Shown piece after piece: positions 24,100 to 31,564 of a DNA stretch of 64,000 nucleotides (positions within the stretch are counted from its first letter, which is position 1; every line of letters starts with the position of its first letter). Source of the stretch: Candidatus Eremiobacterota bacterium (GTDB lineage: Bacteria > Vulcanimicrobiota > Vulcanimicrobiia > Vulcanimicrobiales > Vulcanimicrobiaceae); contig JAFAKB010000064.1 in NCBI GenBank assembly GCA_019235885.1, forward strand, positions 62,001-126,000, in the 5' to 3' direction. The translations under genes were made by a program, and so were the position numbers. Below the pieces are notes generated by a model. It worked only from the letters and a program-made list of their open reading frames with translations. It did not search any database and was not told the origin of the DNA.

Positions 24100-25248
24100 A
24101 TGAAGCTCCTGAGGACCACGGTGCGAGGCGGCGGGCACGGCGCCGTGCTCGCAGCAATCCGGACGCTGCTCGCGGACGGCAAGGCGTATTCCGCCGAAGA
24201 GCTGTGCGCGCTGGGCATCGAGCACAAGCTGCTCGCCGCGGAAACGATCCCGAACTACGTGCGCAACGCGATCAAGACGCTGCTGGACCGCCAGCGCGAC
24301 CGCGGCGAGAAACCGGAGTTTTTGCTGCTGCGCGACGGCCGCTACCGGCTCGACATGCCGGTCGACGCCTTCGCCGGCCACGACGATCCCGAGCCGAGCA
24401 ATGCGGCGACCGAGGCCCTCATCGCACGCCTCGAGGCCAGCGTACACCGTCTCACGCCGCCCGAGCCCGGCGACGGTCCGAACGTCGGCGCGCCGTTCGA
24501 GCGCGACGTCGCGGCGGCGTTCGAAGCCCTCGGCTTCGCGGCGAAACGCATGGGCGGCGAAGGCGAGCCGGACGTCGTCGCGACGGCGCCGCTCGGCGAC
24601 CGAGCGTACACGGTGGTCGTTGAGTGCAAGACGGTCGCGACCGACGACAACCAGGTTCGCAACCCCGCCGCGCAGGAAGCGGGCCGGCTGCGTGATCTCG
24701 TCGGTGGCGACTACGCCGTGCTGCTCGGCGCCGATTTCCCGCGTGCCGCCGAGCTGGACGGCGAGCTGAAGACGCATCGCGTCGCCCTGTGGACCACCGA
24801 GGATCTCGTGAAGCTGCTGCGCGCGCACGCGGTGCACGCGATTCGCTGGTCCCGGCTCGTGCCGCTGTTCGCGCCCGGTCGCGCCTCGGACGCGATCGCG
24901 GAGTTCGCGCTGCTGCACGTGCACGGCGACCGAAAGCGCGCGCACGTGGCCTACCGCTATGTCCTGGAGGAAGGCCTCGCATACCAAGAGCTCCTGGCGA
25001 ACGCCGACCCGCAAGTACAGCGCACCTCGGCGCCGCTCACCGTCGAGGCGCTCGCCGTCCTCGTGAACGAGCGCCTCGCGCGCGAGTCACAACTCGGCCG
25101 CGTCTCGCTCGACGACATCCGCCGAGCCGTCGCCTACGGCGTGCACCCGCTCGTCGACACGATGTCCCTCGACGGCTTCCGCGTAACGATCGAAGCCCGC
25201 TGGGTCGAGGATCCTTCACCGAAGGCTGACGCAGAAAAAACCGTCTAA
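24100..25248 (+). CDS. HARE-HTH-like / PD-(D/E)xK endonuclease-like protein
   Basis: 382 residues. Residues 1-85 look like a HARE-type HTH (AVLAAIRTLLADGKAYSAEE … EFLLLRDGRYRL), a module found on restriction enzymes and chromatin proteins. Residues 128-235 form a restriction-endonuclease-like fold: FERDVAAAFEALGFAAKRMG, GEPDVVA (Asp158) and YTVVVECKT (E175-x-K177), the PD-(D/E)xK site, complete. The remaining 145 residues are helical and unknown. No methylase is near, so a type-IV-like nuclease acting on modified or foreign DNA is possible, but this is inference. A broken relative lies at 14718-14795. Confidence 0.78.
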   Translation: MKLLRTTVRGGGHGAVLAAIRTLLADGKAYSAEELCALGIEHKLLAAETIPNYVRNAIKTLLDRQRDRGEKPEFLLLRDGRYRLDMPVDAFAGHDDPEPSNAATEALIARLEASVHRLTPPEPGDGPNVGAPFERDVAAAFEALGFAAKRMGGEGEPDVVATAPLGDRAYTVVVECKTVATDDNQVRNPAAQEAGRLRDLVGGDYAVLLGADFPRAAELDGELKTHRVALWTTEDLVKLLRAHAVHAIRWSRLVPLFAPGRASDAIAEFALLHVHGDRKRAHVAYRYVLEEGLAYQELLANADPQVQRTSAPLTVEALAVLVNERLARESQLGRVSLDDIRRAVAYGVHPLVDTMSLDGFRVTIEARWVEDPSPKADAEKTV

Positions 25249-25254
25249 GGGCTA

Positions 25255-25283
25255 TTGTCAGGCGTGCCCGTTTTTGGTAAGGC
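25255..25283 (+). promoter_or_regulatory. Promoter of the Xre regulator gene
   Basis: -35 TTGTCA (25255-25260), 17-nt spacer, -10 TAAGGC (25278-25283), and ATG 6 nt later at 25290. Another predicted leaderless start; the -10 box is a moderate match. Confidence 0.55.
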
Positions 25284-25289
25284 GATCGC

Positions 25290-25601
25290 ATGGGCAAGTC
25301 CGCGGCCGCCGCCTCCCCGATCGGGTCCGAGCATCGCGCGAGCGCAGCGAAACGTGCACGAGGGCGCGCTTACCGGCAGGCTCGCGTGCGGACCGAGTTC
25401 GCTGAGGCCGTCGCCCAATTCCTGATCCGTTATCGCAAGCGACACAACCTGACTCAGCGCGGGCTTGCGAAGCTCCTCGGTATGCAAGAGTCGGTAATCA
25501 GACGTCTCGAGAACGGCGACCAAACGCCAAACCCGGCGGCCCTGGAGCGGATCGTGGAATTCCTCAACGCTCACTTCAACTTCGTCCTCGAAGAGCGATA
25601 A
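25290..25601 (+). CDS. Xre-family HTH regulator
   Basis: 103 residues: a basic N-terminus and a Cro/C1-type HTH (FLIRYRKRHNLTQRGLAKLL, GMQESVIRRLENGDQTPNPA, ALERIVEFL). It resembles HigA-type antitoxins, but no HigB-like toxin is adjacent. It may act alone or regulate the neighbouring endonuclease-like gene, whose stop lies 41 nt upstream. Confidence 0.88.
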   Translation: MGKSAAAASPIGSEHRASAAKRARGRAYRQARVRTEFAEAVAQFLIRYRKRHNLTQRGLAKLLGMQESVIRRLENGDQTPNPAALERIVEFLNAHFNFVLEER

Positions 25602-25736
25602 ATTCAGTCGGTGGAACCCTGTGTCTGGTCAGGAAGCGACAACTTAGGTATGTCCTCCGCGCAGCATTTCTGCTAATATAGTCGTGCGCTCGAATGCACA
25701 CCGCAAAACGTGCGATTCTCGCCCAACAACAAAGCG

Positions 25737-25769
25737 GCCCGATCGGTGCTACAACACCGACCGAGCCCG
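25737..25769 (+). promoter_or_regulatory. Long imperfect hairpin in the leader of a small-gene pair
   Basis: The core TCGGTG-CTACAA-CACCGA is extended outward by further complementary bases with mismatches. It lies 26 nt upstream of the gene at 25795 and downstream of a possible -10 box TAATAT near 25674. Probably a leader structure; the role is unknown. Confidence 0.4.
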
Positions 25770-25794
25770 TCACCCCGATGAAAAGGCCATCGAA

Positions 25795-26073
25795 ATGACA
25801 ACTTGCATATTCGGCGCTACGGCACCGATCACCCCGTCCACGTCCTGCTCGCAGGAGACGGACAACCTCCGCATCGCGCGAGGCGCGTGGCTCGTCGCAC
25901 GGCTCGTCCGCCAAGAACCCGTCCGCCGCAAGGACTTTCAGGAACGCTTCGGCCGCCTGGGACGTGGATTCTGCTGCGAAGTCGCCGCGCTGCGCGCCGC
26001 CGGCATCTACCGCGGGAGCGATCTGCTCCACTCACCAACCCGGAAGCGCCAGCGCGAGGGCGCAGCAAGATGA
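25795..26073 (+). CDS. Small hypothetical protein (first of a coupled pair)
   Basis: 92 residues from ATG 25795; not recognised. The central part (ARGAWLVARLVRQEPVRRKD, FQERFGRLGRGFCCEVAALR, AAGIYRGSDLL) looks like a small winged-helix or HTH. Codon use is less GC-rich than in core genes. Its stop overlaps the next start by 4 nt (ATGA). The open frame extends to 25684 but would then run through the leader hairpin. Confidence 0.55.
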   Translation: MTTCIFGATAPITPSTSCSQETDNLRIARGAWLVARLVRQEPVRRKDFQERFGRLGRGFCCEVAALRAAGIYRGSDLLHSPTRKRQREGAAR

Positions 26074-26390
26074 AAAACGTCGTACCGTTCAAAGCGCCCG
26101 ATACGTTCGCTCGCCTCGGCATCGATTGGACCAACCCCGCCATGACCGAACGCGAGCGTCTCGTGCGCGAAGCCTTTCTCACGCAAGAGACCTCCGCCGG
26201 CATGAGCGGGCTCGTCTCGCTGCTTCTGCTCGCCGCCGTATCGCGACGCCAAGGAGCAGTCGCCCAAGATTTGCAAGCCGCAGCCGACTTCGCCGAGGTC
26301 ATCTTAGCGATGCAGCTCCGCAAACACCAAGACGACACCCTCGCCCTCGCCCAATCGTACGTCGACGCCAATGGCGCGCTTTGGTCGTAA
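26070..26390 (+). CDS. Small hypothetical protein (second of a coupled pair)
   Basis: 106 residues; unknown. Predicted all-helical: DTFARLGIDWTNPAMTERER, LVSLLLLAAVSRRQGAVAQD, ILAMQLRKHQDDTLALAQSY. There is no signal peptide; the central LVSLLLLAAV stretch is too short for a membrane helix. Translation is coupled to the previous gene through ATGA. The pair sits just before RES-Xre module 2 and may belong to the same mobile accessory set. Confidence 0.55.
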   Translation: MKNVVPFKAPDTFARLGIDWTNPAMTERERLVREAFLTQETSAGMSGLVSLLLLAAVSRRQGAVAQDLQAAADFAEVILAMQLRKHQDDTLALAQSYVDANGALWS

Positions 26391-26509
26391 CGGCCTACCG
26401 CGACGCGGATTGCTAACCCCGAACCTCTCATTGGAGAAACTCCAGCGTGCTCGAACGCACTGTGAACCTTGACTCAGGCCGAGGGCCAGCCGACGAACCG
26501 GCAAACGGT

Positions 26510-26538
26510 TTGCGTTTTCTGCAACCGCGAGATATAAT
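26510..26538 (+). promoter_or_regulatory. Promoter/operator of RES-Xre module 2
   Basis: -35 TTGCGT (26510-26515), 17-nt spacer, -10 TATAAT (26533-26538), ATG 7 nt later at 26546. An imperfect palindrome CGGTTTGC…GCAACCG spans the -35 and spacer, in the place of the perfect palindrome of module 1. Confidence 0.75.
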
Positions 26539-26545
26539 CAGGGCG

Positions 26546-26932
26546 ATGCCGACGTGGACCGTCCCCGTACTCCAAATCGATCCCCCGAAGAATCCCCGGG
26601 CGCTGGCCGACGTCATACCGCTGTTGGAACGCCTCGTCTCCGCCTTCGGGACGCGCCCGCTCGCTCGTCTCCTTGACGTAGAGCCGGGGACTGTGACTAA
26701 CTGGAAAACGCGTCGGCGCAATCTAAGCGAAGACTCGGCGAAGCGGATCATGGATCTTCACGACGTTCTGACGCGCGCGCTCCAGGTGTTTCAGCCGCGC
26801 ACTGCGATGGACTGGCTCGTCGGTAACGAGCCATTTCTTGACCATGCCAGGCCGATCGACGTGCTCGTTGCGCGTGGCTCCGCTCCGCTCCTCGAGGCAC
26901 TTCGCGGCATTGACTCCGGTGGGTACGCATGA
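26546..26932 (+). CDS. Xre/ParS-type antitoxin (RES-Xre module 2)
   Basis: 128 residues. HTH region RPLARLLDVEPGTVTNWKTR, then DLHDVLTRALQVFQP and the toxin-binding part MDWLVGNEPFLDHARPIDVL. Clearly paralogous to the antitoxin at 18344-18739. ATG 26546 is chosen over the longer frame from 26447 because the promoter -10 box ends 7 nt upstream and the alignment with module 1 begins there. Its stop overlaps the toxin start (ATGA). Confidence 0.88.
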   Translation: MPTWTVPVLQIDPPKNPRALADVIPLLERLVSAFGTRPLARLLDVEPGTVTNWKTRRRNLSEDSAKRIMDLHDVLTRALQVFQPRTAMDWLVGNEPFLDHARPIDVLVARGSAPLLEALRGIDSGGYA

Positions 26933-27471
26933 GATTATACCGCGTAATCCCGTACGACACCGGCGCCGCTCCTACCGAAAGGGGCGGCGTTCTTTTCGTT
27001 CCACCCGGCGGCGGTAATCGAATCGACAACATCGACCTCTACGACGTGCTTTACCTGGCCGCGACGCGGGAAGGTGCGATCGCCGAAGCGTTCGGCCGCA
27101 TCCCACTCTGGACGCCGGACACATTCGTCCACGGGAGTGGTCGAGCATTCGCGCTCGTGGACTACGAAGTTCCGGACGGCATTGCGCTGTTCCAACTCGA
27201 CGATGTCGAGGCGCTTAAATCCATCGAAATCAAGAAACCAAGTACCGTCGTTACGCGTGATCGGACGAAGACGCACGCCTGGGCGCGCACGATTTTCGAA
27301 ACTGGACGCTACGTCGGCGTAAGCTGGTGGAGCTACTACGGCCCTGACTGGACCATCGTTGGTCTGTGGGACCGGCGTGAACTCACAAACGTCGGAACGC
27401 CGATGATACTCAGCGCAGCCACTCCGATCGTGAAGGAGACGGCGGCCGTGATCGTTCGTCAGATCGCTTGA
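26929..27471 (+). CDS. RES-domain toxin (RES-Xre module 2)
   Basis: 180 residues: RLYRVIPYDTGAAPTERGGV, NRIDNIDLYDVLYLAATREG, AIAEAFGRIPLWTPDTFVHG, VSWWSYYGPDWTIVGLWDRR. Paralogous to the toxin at 17806-18357, with the same spacing of conserved residues. Presumed NAD+-directed toxin by family. It is translationally coupled to its antitoxin by a 4-nt overlap. Confidence 0.87.
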   Translation: MRLYRVIPYDTGAAPTERGGVLFVPPGGGNRIDNIDLYDVLYLAATREGAIAEAFGRIPLWTPDTFVHGSGRAFALVDYEVPDGIALFQLDDVEALKSIEIKKPSTVVTRDRTKTHAWARTIFETGRYVGVSWWSYYGPDWTIVGLWDRRELTNVGTPMILSAATPIVKETAAVIVRQIA

Positions 27472-27522
27472 GATCGCTGTCGGCTCTGGTCCTGACGGCG
27501 CTTACGGCGTTCGGCGACCGCT

Positions 27523-27752
27523 TCAGGAAAATTCCTCGGCCAGCGCGACGATGATTCCCGCAGGGCCTCGCATGTAACAGAGCCGGTACGTGTCCTCGCA
27601 TTGGACGACCTCGCCGATCGGCTCGGCGCCGTGGGCACGCAGGCGAGCGACGCTGTCGTCAAGGTCTTCGACAGCCGATCACGGCGTCTGAGCTGATCGC
27701 GCAGCCGTTCGTTCGCGCGCGCGTCGTAGCCGTGCACGTACGCGTCGTTCAC
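27523..27752 (-). pseudogene. Chimeric remnant: methyltransferase N-terminus joined to VOC/glyoxalase C-terminus
   Basis: On the minus strand, GTG 27752 begins VNDAYVHGYDARANERLRDQ, typical of the start of class I SAM methyltransferases. After about 20 codons the homology stops. From 27666 another frame reads DLDDSVARLRAHGAEPIGEV, YRLCYMRGPAGIIVALAEEF and a stop, the C-terminal end of a VOC (glyoxalase-like) protein. Two unrelated gene ends are joined with everything between them lost, so neither is functional. Confidence 0.7.
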
Positions 27753-27764
27753 GACCGCGCCCGG

Positions 27765-28349
27765 CTACGGCGAGTGCGACGGCGCCGGCGAGGGCGAAGC
27801 CGAGGCTTGCCGGCGTGGGGTCGCGTCGAGCTTCACCAGCTCGTCGTCCGCCGCGGCCAGGACGGCTTTCGCTTCAGCCTGATAGCGCGAGCCGTCGCGA
27901 TCGGTGGAGCGAGTGGCGCTGTTGCCGACATGGACGTTGCTCGACTGGATGTACGTCTGCGACATCGGCAGCCAAGTCACGACCTGTTGCGCGAGATCGT
28001 GCGCGTCTTCGAGCACCGCGACTGCGCTCTTCGTGTCGCCCCTCAACGCCAGCACGCGCCCCTCGACGACAAGGAACTGCGCCGCACGCGTGCGGTCATA
28101 GTTCATGTACGGCTCTTCGTAGGTGCGCGTCTTCGCCTCGGAGAGACAAGTCAGGTACGCATCCGCCGCCTCGCGCACCGCGGGGAGGATCTTCGCCAGG
28201 TCCTTCGTCGCCGAGGCGTCGTGAAAGGCGACCAGCTTCGGCACCGCGCGCGGACAGACGAGGTCGGCGGGCGCGTCGGCAGCCGCGGCCGGCACGGCAG
28301 CCGAGCAGACGAAGAGTGCTGCAGCGAACCCGATCCCCAACGAGCGCAT
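27765..28349 (-). CDS. Exported protein, paralogue of the 32.8-kb gene
   Basis: 194 residues with a signal peptide (MRSLGIGFAAALFVCSAAVP…, ending AAA-D). The mature part is helical and starts DAPADLVCPRAVPKLVAFHD, with a second Cys in AYLTCLSEA; NYDRTRAAQFLVVEGRVLAL and DTKSAVAVLEDAHDLAQQVV suggest a TPR-like helical repeat. The C-terminus is a Pro/Ser-rich tail. It aligns end to end with the protein at 32787-33359 (same CPRAVP, NYDR, SQFLVV and GSRY blocks). Function unknown; periplasmic. Confidence 0.8.
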   Translation of the reverse strand: MRSLGIGFAAALFVCSAAVPAAAADAPADLVCPRAVPKLVAFHDASATKDLAKILPAVREAADAYLTCLSEAKTRTYEEPYMNYDRTRAAQFLVVEGRVLALRGDTKSAVAVLEDAHDLAQQVVTWLPMSQTYIQSSNVHVGNSATRSTDRDGSRYQAEAKAVLAAADDELVKLDATPRRQASASPSPAPSHSP

Positions 28350-28448
28350 GCAGAAAATGTTCGCGGCTTGCCGGGATCAGCCTTCGGCGGCTTGCACCTG
28401 CAGCTTGTCGCGCAGCGCTGACTCTTTGGCGCTACCAACTGATGCTAA

Positions 28449-28850
28449 TCACGTCTTCGCTTTGGCGGCGCCCGGATCGACGACGCGCGCCGACCACTTA
28501 CAGGGCGAGACGATGTCGAGCCAGATCGGCTCGGCGAACGGCGGCGCGGCCGTCCCGCTCCCGCGCTTTCCGGCTTCGTTCACGATGCCGATGACTTGTC
28601 GCTCGTTGGCCGTGCGGACCACGTTCACGACGAAGAAATCCGACCCGCCGCGCACGTTGGAGCAGTCGAACGACCAGTCCAGCCTCCAATGCGAAGACGC
28701 GCGGAACACCTTCGAGCGCAAATACCCCACCCCCTGAAGCGCCACCACCGTAGCAGCGGGCTTGTCCGCCGCCCGCGGCTGCGCGCCGGCAAGCGCGGTC
28801 CCCCCGAACACGCACACAAAGCCGACGAACAAAGCAACGAGCCGTCTCAT
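28449..28850 (-). CDS. Exported hypothetical protein
   Basis: 133 residues. Signal peptide MRRLVALFVGFVCVFGGTAL…, cleavage near AGA-Q. The mature part is beta-rich with two Cys (WSFDCSNVRGGSDFFV and DIVSPCKWSARVVD) that may pair. ATG 28850 gives the signal peptide; the frame extends further upstream without a credible start. Similar in size and Cys pattern to other small exported proteins here, such as 23394-23807, but the family is not recognised. Confidence 0.7.
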   Translation of the reverse strand: MRRLVALFVGFVCVFGGTALAGAQPRAADKPAATVVALQGVGYLRSKVFRASSHWRLDWSFDCSNVRGGSDFFVVNVVRTANERQVIGIVNEAGKRGSGTAAPPFAEPIWLDIVSPCKWSARVVDPGAAKAKT

Positions 28851-29043
28851 CAAGCGCTCGTTCGTGCCGGCCGGGGTCGAACCTTGCAAGCGAAAGCACC
28901 GCTTGCACGACGCCGGCCGCCGCCACGCGCGGCTCTTTCGCTTCAATACGTTCCCTGAACATACACGTCGCCAAGCGTTTGGGCCGCCAATATTGGTGAC
29001 GCCGATCAACACCCCCAATCGTGGTGCTAAAGTGCGATGAACG

Positions 29044-29508
29044 TTACGGCGGCGTGACATTGATGACGACCGGCGGCGTGACCAGGAAAAAGAAATGGCC
29101 GGTATGGGGGTCCAAGAACGCACGTCGCAGCTTCAGTGTGTATGTTCCAATAGCATGAGCGACGCAGCCCCATTTAGCGAGTGGCCGAAACCCGGTTCTG
29201 GGCGCGATCAACTCCTTTCCGGGTTCAATGCGTGGATACATCGCACTGATCGACAGCAGCTCGCCGTTGTCCGGACGCCTGCAGGTACGAGTGGAACCGT
29301 CCGGTTGGGTCAAGAGCACTTCCGACTGCCACTCGGGGCCATTCGGCGCAATATCCGACACCGACGTCGGAACACCGGCGACATTCGTAATAACGACCTT
29401 CAGACCTACACTCTCTCCGCGCACATAGACCGCCTTGTCGGTCTCGAGGCGCATGGTGACAGGCGCCGGCGTCGCGAGTGCCGGGGGAGGCGACGCGGTC
29501 ATCAACAT
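29044..29508 (-). CDS. Probable exported beta-sandwich protein, unknown
   Basis: 154 residues. The sequence MRLETDKAVYVRGESVGLKV, VITNVAGVPTSVSDIAPNG and PGKELIAPRTGFRPL has the pattern of an Ig-like/BsuPI-type beta-sandwich used in secreted proteins. The N-terminus (MLMTASPPPALATPAP) is too short for a full signal peptide. An in-frame stop lies just upstream, so either the protein is cytoplasmic or its 5' end is damaged. Neighbouring genes encode exported proteins. Confidence 0.6.
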   Translation of the reverse strand: MLMTASPPPALATPAPVTMRLETDKAVYVRGESVGLKVVITNVAGVPTSVSDIAPNGPEWQSEVLLTQPDGSTRTCRRPDNGELLSISAMYPRIEPGKELIAPRTGFRPLAKWGCVAHAIGTYTLKLRRAFLDPHTGHFFFLVTPPVVINVTPP

Positions 29509-29539
29509 GGCTGCAAGCCGCTACGGAATGGGGTTTGCA

Positions 29540-30106
29540 TCAGGGCGTCACCTGCAGGGTCGTGAACGGAATATGGCGGGGTGACCCTGAAACGCTCATG
29601 GTAGCGCGACCGTTAGCGCGGGTGGCGTCGCCGGCGCTCGCAAGCACGGCGGTCCACTGCGGCAACTCGTGTACTGCAGTGTCGCCACGAGGATTGGCCG
29701 GGAACGGCGGCGACGCCGCACTTACGACCCAGCGACCGCGCCTAGCAACGGCGGTGCCGCTCCAGGACCAAGCAAGCCGTCCGGCGGTGACCCAGATGCT
29801 ATCGGCGCCGTTCGGGCGATAGACGAGGTACGTGCGGAATGCGTCGCTCTTGGAGATCGATACGTACGGACTCCGTAAGGCAATCGCCGGAGAGTCGGAG
29901 AACTGAAACTGGTCGGCTAGAGTGACCGGAGTGCCCGCCGCTGCATTGACCGTGGTGTTGTTGTACAGTAGCTGCGAGTCGAGCCAGTATTGACCGTTCG
30001 TCGACTGCGTCGTGTTGCGCGCGCCCTGTGCATTCACTGTCGAATCTTGGCTGTAAATCAGCTGGCGCACGGCTATCGCACCGTTACCGTTTGCAGGAGC
30101 CGTCAA
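29540..30106 (-). CDS. Hypothetical protein, likely the 3' part of the lipoprotein gene upstream
   Basis: 188 residues, no signal peptide: VRQLIYSQDSTVNAQGARNT, QYWLDSQLLYNNTTVNAAAG, GADSIWVTAGRLAWSWSGTA. Its ATG overlaps the stop of the previous gene (ATGA). The codons upstream of the ATG in the same frame (GIDFSHFGLTAPANGNG) read as a smooth continuation of that protein (…GLPIENQQG), so the two frames are probably one gene split by a missing G near 30130. Alternatively it is a true coupled gene. Confidence 0.55.
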   Translation of the reverse strand: MTAPANGNGAIAVRQLIYSQDSTVNAQGARNTTQSTNGQYWLDSQLLYNNTTVNAAAGTPVTLADQFQFSDSPAIALRSPYVSISKSDAFRTYLVYRPNGADSIWVTAGRLAWSWSGTAVARRGRWVVSAASPPFPANPRGDTAVHELPQWTAVLASAGDATRANGRATMSVSGSPRHIPFTTLQVTP

Positions 30107-31362
30107 ACCGAAGTGGGAGAAATCAATCCCTGCTGATTCTCGATCGGTAAGCCGAGGCTGAGCGTCCAGTCTTTCGGAATCGCCTGATACTCTCCGAAGG
30201 AGGTCTGGACGTTTCTCGTGGTCGTCGGCATCGTTACCGCCGTTGGCGCCAATACGGAGAACTTCTTTGTTGCGGAAACGGCCGTCCCGTTGATCGTTGC
30301 CGAAACGGTCACGGATACGCTCTGTGAGCCTTCGATCCAGTAAAAGCTGGTCGATGCGGAAGACAAAGACGTCAGTGGCACCGGCGCGGCGCTGTTCTGG
30401 GTGGGCTGATAGTCAGCCACGGTGTTCCCCGGTATGGACCACGCGATAGGACTCATGGTGGCACCGGCCGGCGACGGTACGGCTTTGAGCATGACGTGCT
30501 GACCAACGATTTTGGTATCGGATGGATTTGTCGTGCTCGCATCCACGATTGAGATGCTCGGCGCCGTCGAGCACGTGGGGGCCGGCGTCGGCGTTGCCGG
30601 CGGTGGTGACCCGCCACCCGCGACGATGCCCGACTGCTTCGTGCGATATTGCGGCGATCGGATGATAGAAAGCCCGCACGTCGAGCCGCCGCCTCCGCCC
30701 GGATTCGCAGACGGCGTCGGTTGCGGCGTCGGCGGAGCCGACGTTGGCGCCGGGCTCGGCGTCGGTAGCGCGATCATTCCCAGCCGGCCTTCCGCAGTCG
30801 AGAACGTTCCGCACGGATTGACCGGAAGATCGAAGCACACCAGGTATTTGCCGCTTGCGCCTTTGTAGTCGTAGCTCCACGGAACGGAAGGCGCGGAAAC
30901 CGTAAGCGTATAGCTCGCCGTGCCGCACGAATAGCCTGCGCTGCGAACCCCGCGCATTGCGTTCGTCGATCGTCTCTCCGATGCAGGTGCGTAACGGTCG
31001 ATCGTGCGCTCGCTCCAGGTTACGCCGTAGCATCTTACAGGCGGCAGAGGCAACGGGCCCAGATCGACGTCGAACGTCAGCGTCGCCGACGACCCTGGCG
31101 GCCCGGTGCAAACGAACGCGAAGATCGGGTTGATGCAGTTGACGCCCGGGCTACCGGACACCGTTCCGCCGGTCGACGGACCTGCAGGCGAGATCGCCTG
31201 GATTGATCGCATCGCGGCTGCGGTTTGATCGCTCGCCGCGATCGTCGGCGAGGGCGCTGGCTGCGGCGCGACCGCCGTCGAGCTGCCGGACCCGCCGCAA
31301 GACGCGACGGAAAGCGCGATGACAAACGCCATCGCGAGTGATGGAACAAAACGAACTCGCAC
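30103..31362 (-). CDS. Lipoprotein with Ser/Thr/Pro-rich linkers, unknown
   Basis: 419 residues from GTG 31362 (GGAGG 9 nt upstream). Lipoprotein signal: FVPSLAMAFVIALSVASC, with Cys in VASC followed by GGSG. The mature part contains FDVDLGPLPLPPVRCYGVTW, a linker of repeated PTPSP units, then beta-rich segments (SIVDASTTNPSDTKIVGQHV, SVSVTVSATINGTAVSATKK) like Ig-type domains. Probably surface- or periplasm-anchored. The stop near 30103 may come from a frameshift, and the following gene may be its continuation. Confidence 0.7.
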   Translation of the reverse strand: MRVRFVPSLAMAFVIALSVASCGGSGSSTAVAPQPAPSPTIAASDQTAAAMRSIQAISPAGPSTGGTVSGSPGVNCINPIFAFVCTGPPGSSATLTFDVDLGPLPLPPVRCYGVTWSERTIDRYAPASERRSTNAMRGVRSAGYSCGTASYTLTVSAPSVPWSYDYKGASGKYLVCFDLPVNPCGTFSTAEGRLGMIALPTPSPAPTSAPPTPQPTPSANPGGGGGSTCGLSIIRSPQYRTKQSGIVAGGGSPPPATPTPAPTCSTAPSISIVDASTTNPSDTKIVGQHVMLKAVPSPAGATMSPIAWSIPGNTVADYQPTQNSAAPVPLTSLSSASTSFYWIEGSQSVSVTVSATINGTAVSATKKFSVLAPTAVTMPTTTRNVQTSFGEYQAIPKDWTLSLGLPIENQQGLISPTSV

Positions 31363-31564
31363 CCGCGCGAACCTCCGTGGTGAATGGCTTCCTGGCGCAG
31401 GTGATTGCCTGTTGCCGCCCGCTATCCTGCCCACCGAGCAAGCATCGGCTACGGAAACTGAGCGCTATGAGACTATTTCATCGACCCGCCGCACGTAGCG
31501 GAGCCCGATGGACCATCATTCTCCGCGCTCCACTATGTCGACCCTTCGCCGGTTGCGACGGGTG

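Noticed and set aside
26447-26545. Longer antitoxin start at GTG 26447
   Set aside because: The extension is not similar to module 1 and would cover the promoter with its perfect TATAAT.
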